This document shows positions 7,278 to 13,047 of a stretch of DNA of 13,047 nucleotides, in pieces. The stretch comes from RUG721 sp040307385 (GTDB taxonomy: Bacteria; Actinomycetota; Coriobacteriia; Coriobacteriales; Atopobiaceae), in contig JAWRJQ010000017.1 of the NCBI GenBank assembly GCA_040307385.1, positions 1 to 13,047 on the forward strand, read 5' to 3'. The notes beneath the pieces were generated by a model that was not told the origin of the DNA, searched no databases, and saw nothing but the letters and a program-made list of their open reading frames with translations. How positions within the stretch are numbered: the first letter of the stretch is position 1; each line of letters opens with the position of its first letter. The translations under genes were made by a program, and so were the position numbers.

Positions 7278-8186
7278 ATGCGCCCTCCTGCTCCTCTGCA
7301 GCGTAAGCAAGGCGGTGTTCGGTACCGCATTCAAATGGTTGCTGCGCTTGCTTTCTGCTTAATCGGCATCACCATGATCAGCTATCCGTTCGTGAGCAAC
7401 CTCCTCAATCAGATCGAGCAGGATAAGATTAGCAGCAATCAAATTGTTGCAGTTGAAGCTCTGAATGAGGAAGACCTGTCTGCCGAGAAGGAGGCCGCTG
7501 TTGACTACAACGAGCGCCTTCTTGACGGAAGCGTGAAAGTGATCGATCCGTTCGACGAAAGCGACAGCACACCCGGCAACGACGAATACGAAGCAGTGCT
7601 CAATATTGCCGGAGACGGGGTGATGGGTCGTATAGCCATTCCGTCCATTGCCGTCAACCTGCCTATTTACCATTACACAACCGATGATGTGCTCGCACAC
7701 GGCATCGGTCATCTGCCGGAGACCTCGCTGCCGATAGGGGGATCCTCCTCGCATTGCGTCCTCGCGGGGCATACCGGCCTGCCGACTGCAGAGATATTCA
7801 ACCGGCTTGACGAGCTGGAGGTTGGCGACTGGTTTATCATCCAAGTGCTTGGCGAGGATCATGCGTATCGTGTGATCTCGATTGAAACCGTCCTGCCCGA
7901 ACAGGTCGAGAGTCTTGCGATCGAGCCAGGTCGTGATCTCATCACGCTCGTTACCTGCACGCCTTACGGAGTGAACACGCATCGTTTTCTCGTACATGCC
8001 GAGCGCTGCGATGTTCCACCTGAGTGGACGGATGATCGCGGTTCGGTTGTTCGGTCTGTGGAAACCGTCATACCCGAGGGAACGCCCCTGTGGCTTTACT
8101 CGCTTGCGGGCGCTGCCATCGCCTTGGCGATCATCGCTGCCGTTCTTGCTATCGTCAGATGGAAAAGGCGGCATCATGAAAGCTAG
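7278..8186 (+). CDS. Class C sortase (pilus polymerase), copy 1
   Basis: A 302-residue membrane transpeptidase that cleaves sorting signals and joins pilin subunits through Lys. It has an N-terminal membrane segment (VAALAFCLIGITMISYPF), a lid with the class C motif D90-P91-F92, catalytic H165 (LAGHTG), C227 in TLVTCTPYG, and R236 (THRFLV), plus a second C-terminal membrane segment and a basic WKRRHH tail. Two membrane segments and the DPF lid mark class C rather than class A or B. It lies 75 bp after the major pilin, without a visible terminator between them. Its frame runs 11 bp into the next sortase gene, so the two are probably translationally coupled. Confidence 0.95.
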   Translation: MRPPAPLQRKQGGVRYRIQMVAALAFCLIGITMISYPFVSNLLNQIEQDKISSNQIVAVEALNEEDLSAEKEAAVDYNERLLDGSVKVIDPFDESDSTPGNDEYEAVLNIAGDGVMGRIAIPSIAVNLPIYHYTTDDVLAHGIGHLPETSLPIGGSSSHCVLAGHTGLPTAEIFNRLDELEVGDWFIIQVLGEDHAYRVISIETVLPEQVESLAIEPGRDLITLVTCTPYGVNTHRFLVHAERCDVPPEWTDDRGSVVRSVETVIPEGTPLWLYSLAGAAIALAIIAAVLAIVRWKRRHHES

Positions 8187-9135
8187 GCGCGTCTCGACGG
8201 GTTTCATTGTCGGCACCCTCGTATTCTTGGTGGGAGCGTTCGTCTTCCTGTTGCCCGGCTTTAACGTCCTTCAGCTCCAGCAAAGATACGACCAAGAGCT
8301 GGAAAGCTTTTTTGTGCCAGAGGACTCGGCACAACAGGAAGGGGACTCGCTCGATGGAGACGGAGCGCTGTCCGACGATGATGCCTATCAGTTCCTCTTA
8401 GCGTATAACGAACGTGTTATCAAGGGGACTGCGGGGGGCGTCAACGATCCTTGGGGGCTCGGCAGCGACACCGATTCCCTCGAGAGCGTGGGCATCCGCG
8501 ATGCGGTGGTGGGCGTGCTGCGCATAGAGCGCCTTAACCTCGAAGTGCCGATATTCCTTGGTGCCTCGTACGATCATATGGAGCGCGGCTGTGCTGTCAT
8601 CTCGGGAACCTCCGCGCCGCTTGGGCAGCCCACTTCGAACGTCGTTATTGCCGGGCATCGGGGGGCGCTTTTCAAGGATATTGAGGATGTTCGGCCGGGC
8701 GACACGCTTACCATTGAGACCAAATGGGGCACGCTGTCCTACCAAGCTGTAGAGTCGCGCATCATCTCTCCCAACGATGCCGAGGCGGTTGCGATACAAG
8801 ACGGCCGTGATATGGTCACCATTCTCACATGCCATCCCTACGGATATGCTCTTCAGCGCTATCTGGTCTTCTTTGAACGCGTTTCAGATGACGCGGGGGT
8901 GGATGGCGACGGCTTTGATCGTTGGGCTCCCTTCAGTCCGGTCAGGGCGATCGTCGATGCCTTTGCACCGTGCGATTCGATTCAGCTGCGCATTGAACGC
9001 TGGTTGAGGGTGGCAGGGTTTGCCCTGCTCGTCCTCATCCCGATCCTTCAACTTCTGACAGCACGGAAGCATCGTCACATGAAGAGGCTGGGAGCGCACA
9101 GCGCGGAGCGGAGAAAACAACCAGGCGAGCGATGA
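8176..9135 (+). CDS. Class C sortase (pilus polymerase), copy 2
   Basis: A 319-residue second sortase. ATG 8176 is preceded by AAAAGG at 7 nt and overlaps the end of sortase 1 by 11 bp; an in-frame extension up to 7996 would only overlap sortase 1 and has no signal. Features: N-terminal membrane segment (IVGTLVFLVGAFVFLLPGF), lid motif D91-P92-W93, catalytic H161 (IAGHRG), C219 in TILTCHPYG, and R228 (LQRYLV), then a C-terminal membrane helix and a basic tail. The Cys-to-Arg spacing is the same as in copy 1, but the overall sequence is well diverged, and Trp replaces Phe in the lid. Two class C sortases for two pilins suggests different jobs: one may polymerise the LPTTG shaft and the other attach the LPGTA tip. 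That split is inference. Confidence 0.95.
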   Translation: MKARRVSTGFIVGTLVFLVGAFVFLLPGFNVLQLQQRYDQELESFFVPEDSAQQEGDSLDGDGALSDDDAYQFLLAYNERVIKGTAGGVNDPWGLGSDTDSLESVGIRDAVVGVLRIERLNLEVPIFLGASYDHMERGCAVISGTSAPLGQPTSNVVIAGHRGALFKDIEDVRPGDTLTIETKWGTLSYQAVESRIISPNDAEAVAIQDGRDMVTILTCHPYGYALQRYLVFFERVSDDAGVDGDGFDRWAPFSPVRAIVDAFAPCDSIQLRIERWLRVAGFALLVLIPILQLLTARKHRHMKRLGAHSAERRKQPGER

Positions 9136-9372
9136 CCGGCGCTCAGCTCGCCGCTGTGCGGCATGTCGTGGCTGCAATGCTCCAGGAATACTATCATTTC
9201 CGGGCGAGTGCCCGGTTCATCCGCTCAGCTCCCGATCTGTCGGGACCGTAGGGGTGCGTGCGGACGTGGCGGCCCACCGCGCCTCGCGAATCGAGCGGTT
9301 ACACCAGCGCTCGCGATGCTGCCAATCTACCGAGCGGGGATAACCTGAGGGTCCTCTGAACACAATGTTGCT

Positions 9373-9403
9373 ATGCGACATCATGAGGTGTCGCATGTGT
9401 CGC
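9373..9403. promoter_or_regulatory. Operator-like palindrome ATGCGACA-N8-TGTCGCAT plus a third half-site
   Basis: Perfect 8-bp arms at 9373-9380 and 9389-9396, followed by another TGTCGC at 9398-9403, 9 bp downstream in direct orientation. It lies 29 bp before a possible start codon at 9432. The layout resembles a binding site for a dimeric regulator; the regulator is not in the window. Confidence 0.45.
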
Positions 9404-9431
9404 GATAACCGCAAAGCGAGGGTGAGCAGCG

Positions 9432-9578
9432 ATGAACATCGGAGCAGAATCGGAATACGTTGAGCACAAGCTCTCGACGGCTACGTCCTTCCACAGGATG
9501 GCGCGGAAGGTGAGTTTCACGAGAGGCTCGCTCGCGGCGACTTGCGTCCCGCGTTGTTGTTTGGCGAGGGCGCAATAA
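9432..9578 (+). pseudogene. Possible relic of an AlbA_2/Schlafen-type ATP-binding protein gene
   Basis: ATG 9432 begins MNIGAESEYVEHKLS, which resembles the start of coriobacterial AlbA_2-domain (divergent AAA-4) proteins as I remember them. After about 16 residues the similarity stops and the frame ends at 48 codons. Another frame starting near 9465 reads on in a protein-like manner (GYVLPQDGAEGEFHERLARG) to a stop near 9590. This may be a deletion or frameshift remnant of a longer gene whose middle is lost. The match is short and from memory, so this is a weak call. Confidence 0.3.
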
Positions 9579-9726
9579 GCTCAAGGTGAAATCGTTTCGG
9601 AGGAGAGATCGCTACCTCGTGCTCCGTGCTTCGCGCGCCTGACGGCTGCCGTGGCGCCTTTCTGAGGCTCCTCCTGCCATGCGCGGCTCAACAAGAACGT
9701 CAACCTTTGGAAAACAACCAAGCTAA

Positions 9727-9760
9727 CTCGGCATGCTATGGCGGAATGCCGAGGTTTTCT
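9727..9760 (+). terminator. Hairpin with short T tract upstream of tRNA-Glu
   Basis: CTCGGCAT (9727-9734) pairs perfectly with ATGCCGAG (9746-9753) around an 11-nt loop, followed by GTTTTCT. It would stop transcripts coming from the left just before the tRNA promoter. It also covers the tRNA -35 region, so a regulatory role is possible. Confidence 0.5.
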
Positions 9761-9768
9761 GCTATACT
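9760..9768 (+). promoter_or_regulatory. Extended -10 promoter of tRNA-Glu
   Basis: TGC-TATACT is a good extended -10 element with its end 12 nt before the tRNA. The region at -35 (around 9740-9745) is not close to TTGACA, which the extended -10 may compensate for. Confidence 0.6.
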
Positions 9769-9780
9769 CGCTTGTGCTAT

Positions 9781-9855
9781 GTCCCCATCGTCTAGCGGCT
9801 AGGACATCGCCCTTTCAAGGCGGTAACCGGGGTTCGATTCCCCGTGGGGGCACCA
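9781..9855 (+). tRNA. tRNA-Glu (anticodon UUC)
   Basis: A full cloverleaf: acceptor GTCCCCA with TGGGGGC, D arm with AGCGGCTAGG, anticodon loop CTTTCAA with anticodon TTC at 9814-9816, T arm CGGGG-TTCGATT-CCCCG, discriminator A9852, and CCA encoded at 9853-9855. It decodes GAA and GAG glutamate codons. A terminator hairpin follows directly. Confidence 0.97.
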
Positions 9856-9864
9856 TGATCGTCC

Positions 9865-9894
9865 ACGCCTTCGGCAACGGAGGCGTTTCTTTTT
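9865..9894 (+). terminator. Terminator or attenuator between tRNA-Glu and the ABC exporter
   Basis: ACGCCT (9865-9870) pairs with AGGCGT (9881-9886), with an inner CG-GCAA-CG, followed by TTCTTTTT (9887-9894). It ends one base before the ABC gene's ribosome binding site. That leaves no room for a promoter, so ABC expression must come through this hairpin or from a promoter hidden within the tRNA. Confidence 0.75.
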
Positions 9895-9895
9895 C

Positions 9896-9900
9896 GGAGG
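9896..9900 (+). promoter_or_regulatory. Ribosome binding site of the ABC exporter
   Basis: GGAGG lies 8 nt before ATG 9909. It fixes the start and rules out the in-frame extension that would run through the tRNA gene. Confidence 0.8.
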
Positions 9901-9908
9901 ACCCTATC

Positions 9909-11714
9909 ATGTCTCAACGCAGTTCTTCTCCGCTTTCGGGCACGCTTGTGCGCCGTACGCTTCACCGCTTTTGGTGGGTCACCAAGAAAAAGCCCTTCGC
10001 AACCTTCATGGCGGTGTTCACGAGCGTAGCCTACACCGCGCTGCTCACCTACGCCAACACGTGGATGATGGGCCAGATCATCGACCGCGTACAGGCCGAG
10101 CCCGTCTCCGCCGGCCAGGTCTTCGCCGTATTCGGCCCGTACCTGCTGGGCCTTCTCCTGATCAACGCCGTGGGCCAGGCATGCTCCAAGCTCCAGGACT
10201 GGAGCGTCATGGAGCTCGAGCTCAACGGCAACTACCACCTCGCGCGCCTGTGCTTCGACACGCTCTCCAACCAGTCGATGACCTTCCACACGGGCCGGTT
10301 CGGCGGATCGCTCGTCTCGCAGACCAGCCGCTTCATGAGCGGGTACACGAGCCTCGTGGACGTGGTGGTGTATTCGCTCATCCCCACCGTTGCGAGCATC
10401 GTGTGCACCATCGTCACGCTCGCTCCCGTAGCCCCGCTCTTTGTGGCGATTCTCTTTATGCTGCTCACGGTGTACGTGGTGGTTGCCTACATCATGTACC
10501 AGCGCATCCTTCCGCTTTCCGCCGCAACCGCAACCGCCCAGAACAAGCTCTCGGGCGTGCTCTCCGACGCCGTGACCAACATCCTCGCCGTCAAGACCTA
10601 TGGGCGCGAGGATCACGAGCGCAAGCTGTTCAACGACGCCGACAAGGAGGCGCTCTCAGCGGAGAAGCGCTCGATGCGCGCCATGCTCAGGCGCGGCGCC
10701 ATGACGTCGGCGCTTATCACCATCATCATGCTGGTGACCAGCATCTTCGTGGTGGGCGGCAACGCATGGTACGGCATTTCCGCAGGTACGCTCGTGATGA
10801 TGTTCTCCTACACCTACCAGCTGTCCATGCGCTTCAACTACATCAACTCCATGATGCAGCGCATGAACCGGGCGGTGGGCGATGCCGCCGAGATGACGCG
10901 CATCCTCGATGAGCCGCGCTTGGTTGAAGACGCGCCCGACGCGCAGCCGCTCACGGTGGGGGAGGGCGCTATCGACTTTGAGGACCTCTCGTTCCGTTAC
11001 CTCGACGCCGTTGAGGGAGACTACGTGTTCCAGGGCCTCAACCTGCATGTTCCGGCAGGTCAGCGTCTTGGACTGGTGGGTCGCAGCGGGTCGGGCAAAA
11101 CCACGCTCACCAAGCTGCTGCTGCGCCTCGCCGACGTTCAGGAGGGGCGCGTGCTCGTGGACGGGCAGGACATCTCGCTCTGCGCCCAGCAGTCTCTGCG
11201 CCGTCAGATTGCCTATGTGCCGCAGGAGGCGTTGCTCTTCCACCGCACGATCCGTGAGAACATCGCCTACGGACGCCCCGGTGCGAGCGAAGATGAGATC
11301 CGCGAGGCCGCGCGCCAGGCGCATGCCCTCGAGTTCATCGACCGCCTGCCGCAGGGTATGGACACCATGGTGGGGGAGCGGGGCGTCAAGCTTTCCGGCG
11401 GCCAGCGCCAGCGCGTTGCCATCGCGCGCGCGATTCTGGCCGACTGCCCCATCCTCGTGCTTGACGAAGCCACGTCGGCGCTCGACAGCGAGTCCGAGGC
11501 GGCCGTGCAGGAAGCGCTCCAGAACCTTATGGCCGGTCGCACGAGCATCGTGGTTGCGCACCGCCTCTCAACCGTGGCGTCGCTCGACCGCATCGTGGTG
11601 ATCGAGGACGGCGAGATCGTGGAGGACGGCACGCATGCCGAGCTTTCGCAGGCGGGCGGCGTGTACGAGACCCTTTGGGATCGCCAGACGGGCTCCTTCC
11701 TCGAGTCCGAATAG
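9909..11714 (+). CDS. ABC exporter half-transporter (fused permease and ATPase)
   Basis: A 601-residue protein of the MsbA/LmrA/BmrA exporter type, which works as a dimer and pumps lipids, drugs or peptides outward using ATP. The N-terminal half (about 1-330) is a six-helix type 1 exporter membrane domain, with hydrophobic stretches such as FAVFGPYLLGLLLINAVGQA and ALITIIMLVTSIFVVGG. The ATPase domain has Walker A GRSGSGKTT (391-399), Q-loop Gln439, signature LSGGQ (495-499), Walker B ILVLDE (515-520) with catalytic E520, and H-loop H551. All key residues are present, so it should be active. No partner half-transporter, regulator or substrate gene is adjacent, so the substrate cannot be named and a homodimer is likely. 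It is separated from tRNA-Glu only by a hairpin, and a large inverted repeat lies downstream instead of an ordinary terminator. Confidence 0.95.
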   Translation: MSQRSSSPLSGTLVRRTLHRFWWVTKKKPFATFMAVFTSVAYTALLTYANTWMMGQIIDRVQAEPVSAGQVFAVFGPYLLGLLLINAVGQACSKLQDWSVMELELNGNYHLARLCFDTLSNQSMTFHTGRFGGSLVSQTSRFMSGYTSLVDVVVYSLIPTVASIVCTIVTLAPVAPLFVAILFMLLTVYVVVAYIMYQRILPLSAATATAQNKLSGVLSDAVTNILAVKTYGREDHERKLFNDADKEALSAEKRSMRAMLRRGAMTSALITIIMLVTSIFVVGGNAWYGISAGTLVMMFSYTYQLSMRFNYINSMMQRMNRAVGDAAEMTRILDEPRLVEDAPDAQPLTVGEGAIDFEDLSFRYLDAVEGDYVFQGLNLHVPAGQRLGLVGRSGSGKTTLTKLLLRLADVQEGRVLVDGQDISLCAQQSLRRQIAYVPQEALLFHRTIRENIAYGRPGASEDEIREAARQAHALEFIDRLPQGMDTMVGERGVKLSGGQRQRVAIARAILADCPILVLDEATSALDSESEAAVQEALQNLMAGRTSIVVAHRLSTVASLDRIVVIEDGEIVEDGTHAELSQAGGVYETLWDRQTGSFLESE

Positions 11715-11765
11715 GCTGTCGAGGGGCGTTCCAACAAGCTGTTTCGGCACACTCCCTCGCGTTGC

Positions 11766-11813
11766 GCACGAACTTTCGGGTTTATCGCCCACTTTTGGCG
11801 TTATTGTGCGTGA
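11766..11813. repeat. 48-bp perfect inverted repeat, left arm (partner 11911-11958)
   Basis: The arm starts GCACGAACTTTCGGG and ends GTTATTGTGCGTGA; its exact reverse complement lies at 11911-11958, 48 of 48 bases. The inner flanks continue imperfectly for another 21 bp (11814-11834 against 11890-11910, 15 of 21), leaving a 55-bp spacer. It occupies most of the 388-bp gap between the ABC and methyltransferase genes. It has no T tract, no flanking target duplication that I can see, and no transposase. Confidence 0.95.
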
Positions 11814-11910
11814 ATGGGGTATCGACTCGCCATCAAGGGCTATCCCCGGGCACCCCTGAACTGCACAAACGCAGAGACGGGCAAAGTGCGATGGCAAATC
11901 AACACCCTTT

Positions 11911-11958
11911 TCACGCACAATAACGCCAAAAGTGGGCGATAAACCCGAAAGTTCGTGC
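11911..11958. repeat. 48-bp perfect inverted repeat, right arm (partner 11766-11813)
   Basis: This is the exact reverse complement of the left arm. As RNA, the two arms would form an extremely stable long hairpin in either direction and could act as a two-way transcription barrier. Alternatively it is a miniature mobile or REP-like palindrome; one window cannot tell. Confidence 0.95.
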
Positions 11959-12030
11959 ACGCAGTCGATGAGCCCCGCAAACCCCGTTCCCTGAGCGACG
12001 TCGTTTTATAACGGAACCGGCGGAACAAAC

Positions 12031-12065
12031 TGTAGGCTACAAGTTATCCATAGCTAACCTATACT
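12031..12065 (+). promoter_or_regulatory. Possible promoter and operator of the methyltransferase
   Basis: TATACT at 12060-12065 is a good -10 element, 37 nt before the start codon. Upstream, TGTAG-G-CTACA (12031-12041) is an 11-bp palindrome set in a wider AACT...AGTT symmetry, placed where a -35 box would be. No good -35 sequence is seen, which may point to activator- or repressor-controlled expression. Confidence 0.45.
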
Positions 12066-12102
12066 TAACGAAGACTGGAATCAATGCTGCCAGGGAGGAC
12101 TC

Positions 12103-12885
12103 ATGGACCTGAAGTTTGGCGACATCCAAGAAACCGCCCTTATCACGTTAGCCATACGCGCAAGCGAGACGGCTCGGCCCAACCCCCGCGTCCGAGACGA
12201 GAAGGCCCGGGAGATCATCGACGCCTTGGGTGTTGATGTGAGCAAATTCGACCCGTTCCTCTCGCACGAAGGCGTGGTCGCACGTACCATCATGTTCGCG
12301 GAAGCCCTTCGCGGGCTTATCGCCCGCTATCCAGACGCCCTCTGCATCAATCTAGGATGCGGGTTCGATGACAAATTCTCACAGGTGGACAACGGTACGA
12401 TACAGTGGTTCGATGTCGATCTTCCCGATCAGATCGCCGTGCGTCGCAAAGTCTACGAAGATCGCCCGCGCTGCACCATGCTGGACGGGGATGCGCTCGA
12501 CGGTGCGTGGACGGCAGAGCTCCCCAAGGGCCGTACGAACATCGTCGTGATGGAGGGCGTGCTGGAATACTTCACCAAAGAGCAGACTTCCACCTGCCTG
12601 CACATGCTCTGCGACAGCTTCGAGCAAGGGTATCTGATCACCGAGATGAACTCCCCGCTCCTCGTTAACCACTCCAAGCATCATGACGCCATCAAAAACA
12701 CCAACGCTGCAATAAAATGGGGCACCGAGAGCGGCAGGGATTTCGTCGAGCTGGAGCCGCGCCTGCGCCTGCTCTCGGAGCGCAGCTATAGCGAAGAGAT
12801 GCGCAAGCATACCCTGCGGGGAAAGCTGTTTGCAGCCACTATTGGGAAGAAGCACAACAACCGCATCGCCCTGTTCCAGTGGTAG
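12103..12885 (+). CDS. SAM-dependent methyltransferase of the leucine carboxyl methyltransferase (LCMT/TcmP-like) family
   Basis: A 260-residue soluble protein. ATG 12103 follows GGGAGG with a short spacer. The SAM site shows INLGCGFDD (GCG at 85-87), then WFDVDLPDQI (102-111) with acidic D106 and a following RRK, and VVMEGVLEYF (M150, E151). These three blocks together are typical of the LCMT/PPM1 and TcmP-like O-methyltransferase family, which methylates carboxyl or hydroxyl groups using S-adenosylmethionine. Bacterial members often act on small molecules, but no biosynthetic gene is beside it, so the substrate is unknown. It has no signal peptide or membrane helix and probably acts in the cytoplasm. 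It converges with the aldolase gene with only 21 bp between the stop codons and no strong terminator between them. Confidence 0.85.
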   Translation: MDLKFGDIQETALITLAIRASETARPNPRVRDEKAREIIDALGVDVSKFDPFLSHEGVVARTIMFAEALRGLIARYPDALCINLGCGFDDKFSQVDNGTIQWFDVDLPDQIAVRRKVYEDRPRCTMLDGDALDGAWTAELPKGRTNIVVMEGVLEYFTKEQTSTCLHMLCDSFEQGYLITEMNSPLLVNHSKHHDAIKNTNAAIKWGTESGRDFVELEPRLRLLSERSYSEEMRKHTLRGKLFAATIGKKHNNRIALFQW

Positions 12886-12906
12886 CGGAGGCCAAAGCGC
12901 GGCGAA

Positions 12907-13047
12907 CTAGGCTTTGCGGGTGCTGCCCAAGTTGTCCATGTGGCTCTCGACAACGGCCTGGATGGCTGCCATGCCCGGCGCTGCGGGCTTCTTGGGATCG
13001 AAAACGCCGGGGTTCTCGCCCATGTAGCCCATGAACCCCCGCATGAA
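12907..13047 (-). CDS. Probable class II fructose-bisphosphate aldolase, C-terminal end (5' partial)
   Basis: Only the last 46 residues are visible on the minus strand; the rest lies beyond the right edge. The end reads YMGENPGVFDPKK, then PGMAAIQAVVESHMDNLGST and RKA. An NPGxFDPRK-like block followed by an amphipathic helix and a GSxxKA-type tail is how class II (zinc) fructose-1,6-bisphosphate aldolases and related ketose-bisphosphate aldolases end. The enzyme splits fructose-1,6-bisphosphate into two triose phosphates in glycolysis. The zinc and catalytic residues lie upstream and cannot be checked, so a tagatose-bisphosphate aldolase is also possible. Confidence 0.65.
   Translation of the reverse strand, partial: FMRGFMGYMGENPGVFDPKKPAAPGMAAIQAVVESHMDNLGSTRKA

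Larger units (their letters stand above)
9136..9726. other. Intergenic region after the pilus operon, no intact gene
   Basis: About 590 bp. It contains two tight hairpins without T tracts (CCGGGC-GAGT-GCCCGG at 9200-9215; TCCCGA-TCTG-TCGGGA at 9230-9245) and a third hairpin at 9635-9657 followed by CCTTTCT that could be a weak terminator. It also holds an operator-like palindrome at 9373-9396 and a possible gene relic at 9432-9578, listed separately. No clear terminator directly follows the sortase genes. Confidence 0.55.

Noticed and set aside
7996..8175. N-terminal extension of sortase 2
   Set aside because: It only overlaps the sortase 1 coding region; ATG 8176 has a suitable ribosome binding site and directly precedes the membrane segment.
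9200..9215. Hairpin as terminator of the pilus operon
   Set aside because: The stem is only 6 bp and is followed by TTCATCC rather than a T tract.
9270..9345. tRNA-like pattern on the minus strand
   Set aside because: It has a GGTAGATTGGCAGC-like D arm and a CGAGCG/CGCTCG stem, but the anticodon loop would be 10 nt and no proper T arm or acceptor stem forms.
9738..9908. N-terminal extension of the ABC exporter
   Set aside because: It would translate straight through the tRNA-Glu gene and the terminator; ATG 9909 has GGAGG at 8 nt.
11568..11960. 130-codon minus-strand frame through the palindrome
   Set aside because: It runs from one arm of the inverted repeat into the antisense of the ABC gene and shows no recognisable family.

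Overview
The window is high-GC DNA that reads like a Gram-positive actinobacterium of the class Coriobacteriia, probably Collinsella or a close relative. This is an inference from the style of the proteins (Cna-B/SpaA pilins, sortases, a coriobacterial-type intergenic pattern), not from a marker gene. The core is a sortase-assembled pilus locus on the + strand, followed by a tRNA, a lone ABC exporter, a methyltransferase and the end of an aldolase gene.

Left part (1-2268): the C-terminal part of a large surface protein. It has one SpaA-like domain, six Cna-B repeats and an unusual VPKAG sorting signal, and it is closed by a strong intrinsic terminator. Then comes about 500 bp with no recognisable gene.

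Pilus operon (2755-9135): a promoter sits directly in front of a c-di-GMP-I (GEMM-I) riboswitch whose last helix overlaps the 5' arm of a perfect 13-bp intrinsic terminator. Downstream are a VWA-domain tip pilin (LPGTA sorting signal), a major pilin with a fimbrial isopeptide D2 domain (LPTTG), and two class C sortases whose reading frames overlap by 11 bp. No convincing promoter or terminator lies between these genes, so the riboswitch probably controls the whole pilus. Because a predicted ligand-contact base lies inside the terminator arm, I infer an ON switch: c-di-GMP binding would prevent termination.

Middle gap (9136-9726): about 590 bp with no intact gene. It holds several hairpins, an operator-like TGTCGCAT palindrome and a short possible gene relic.

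Right part (9727-13047): tRNA-Glu(UUC) with encoded CCA, then a terminator hairpin that ends one base before the ribosome binding site of an MsbA/LmrA-type half ABC exporter, so that gene has no visible promoter of its own. After it lies a 48-bp perfect inverted repeat (arms 11766-11813 and 11911-11958), then a leucine-carboxyl-methyltransferase-type SAM methyltransferase. The minus-strand 3' end of a probable class II fructose-bisphosphate aldolase gene runs off the right edge.
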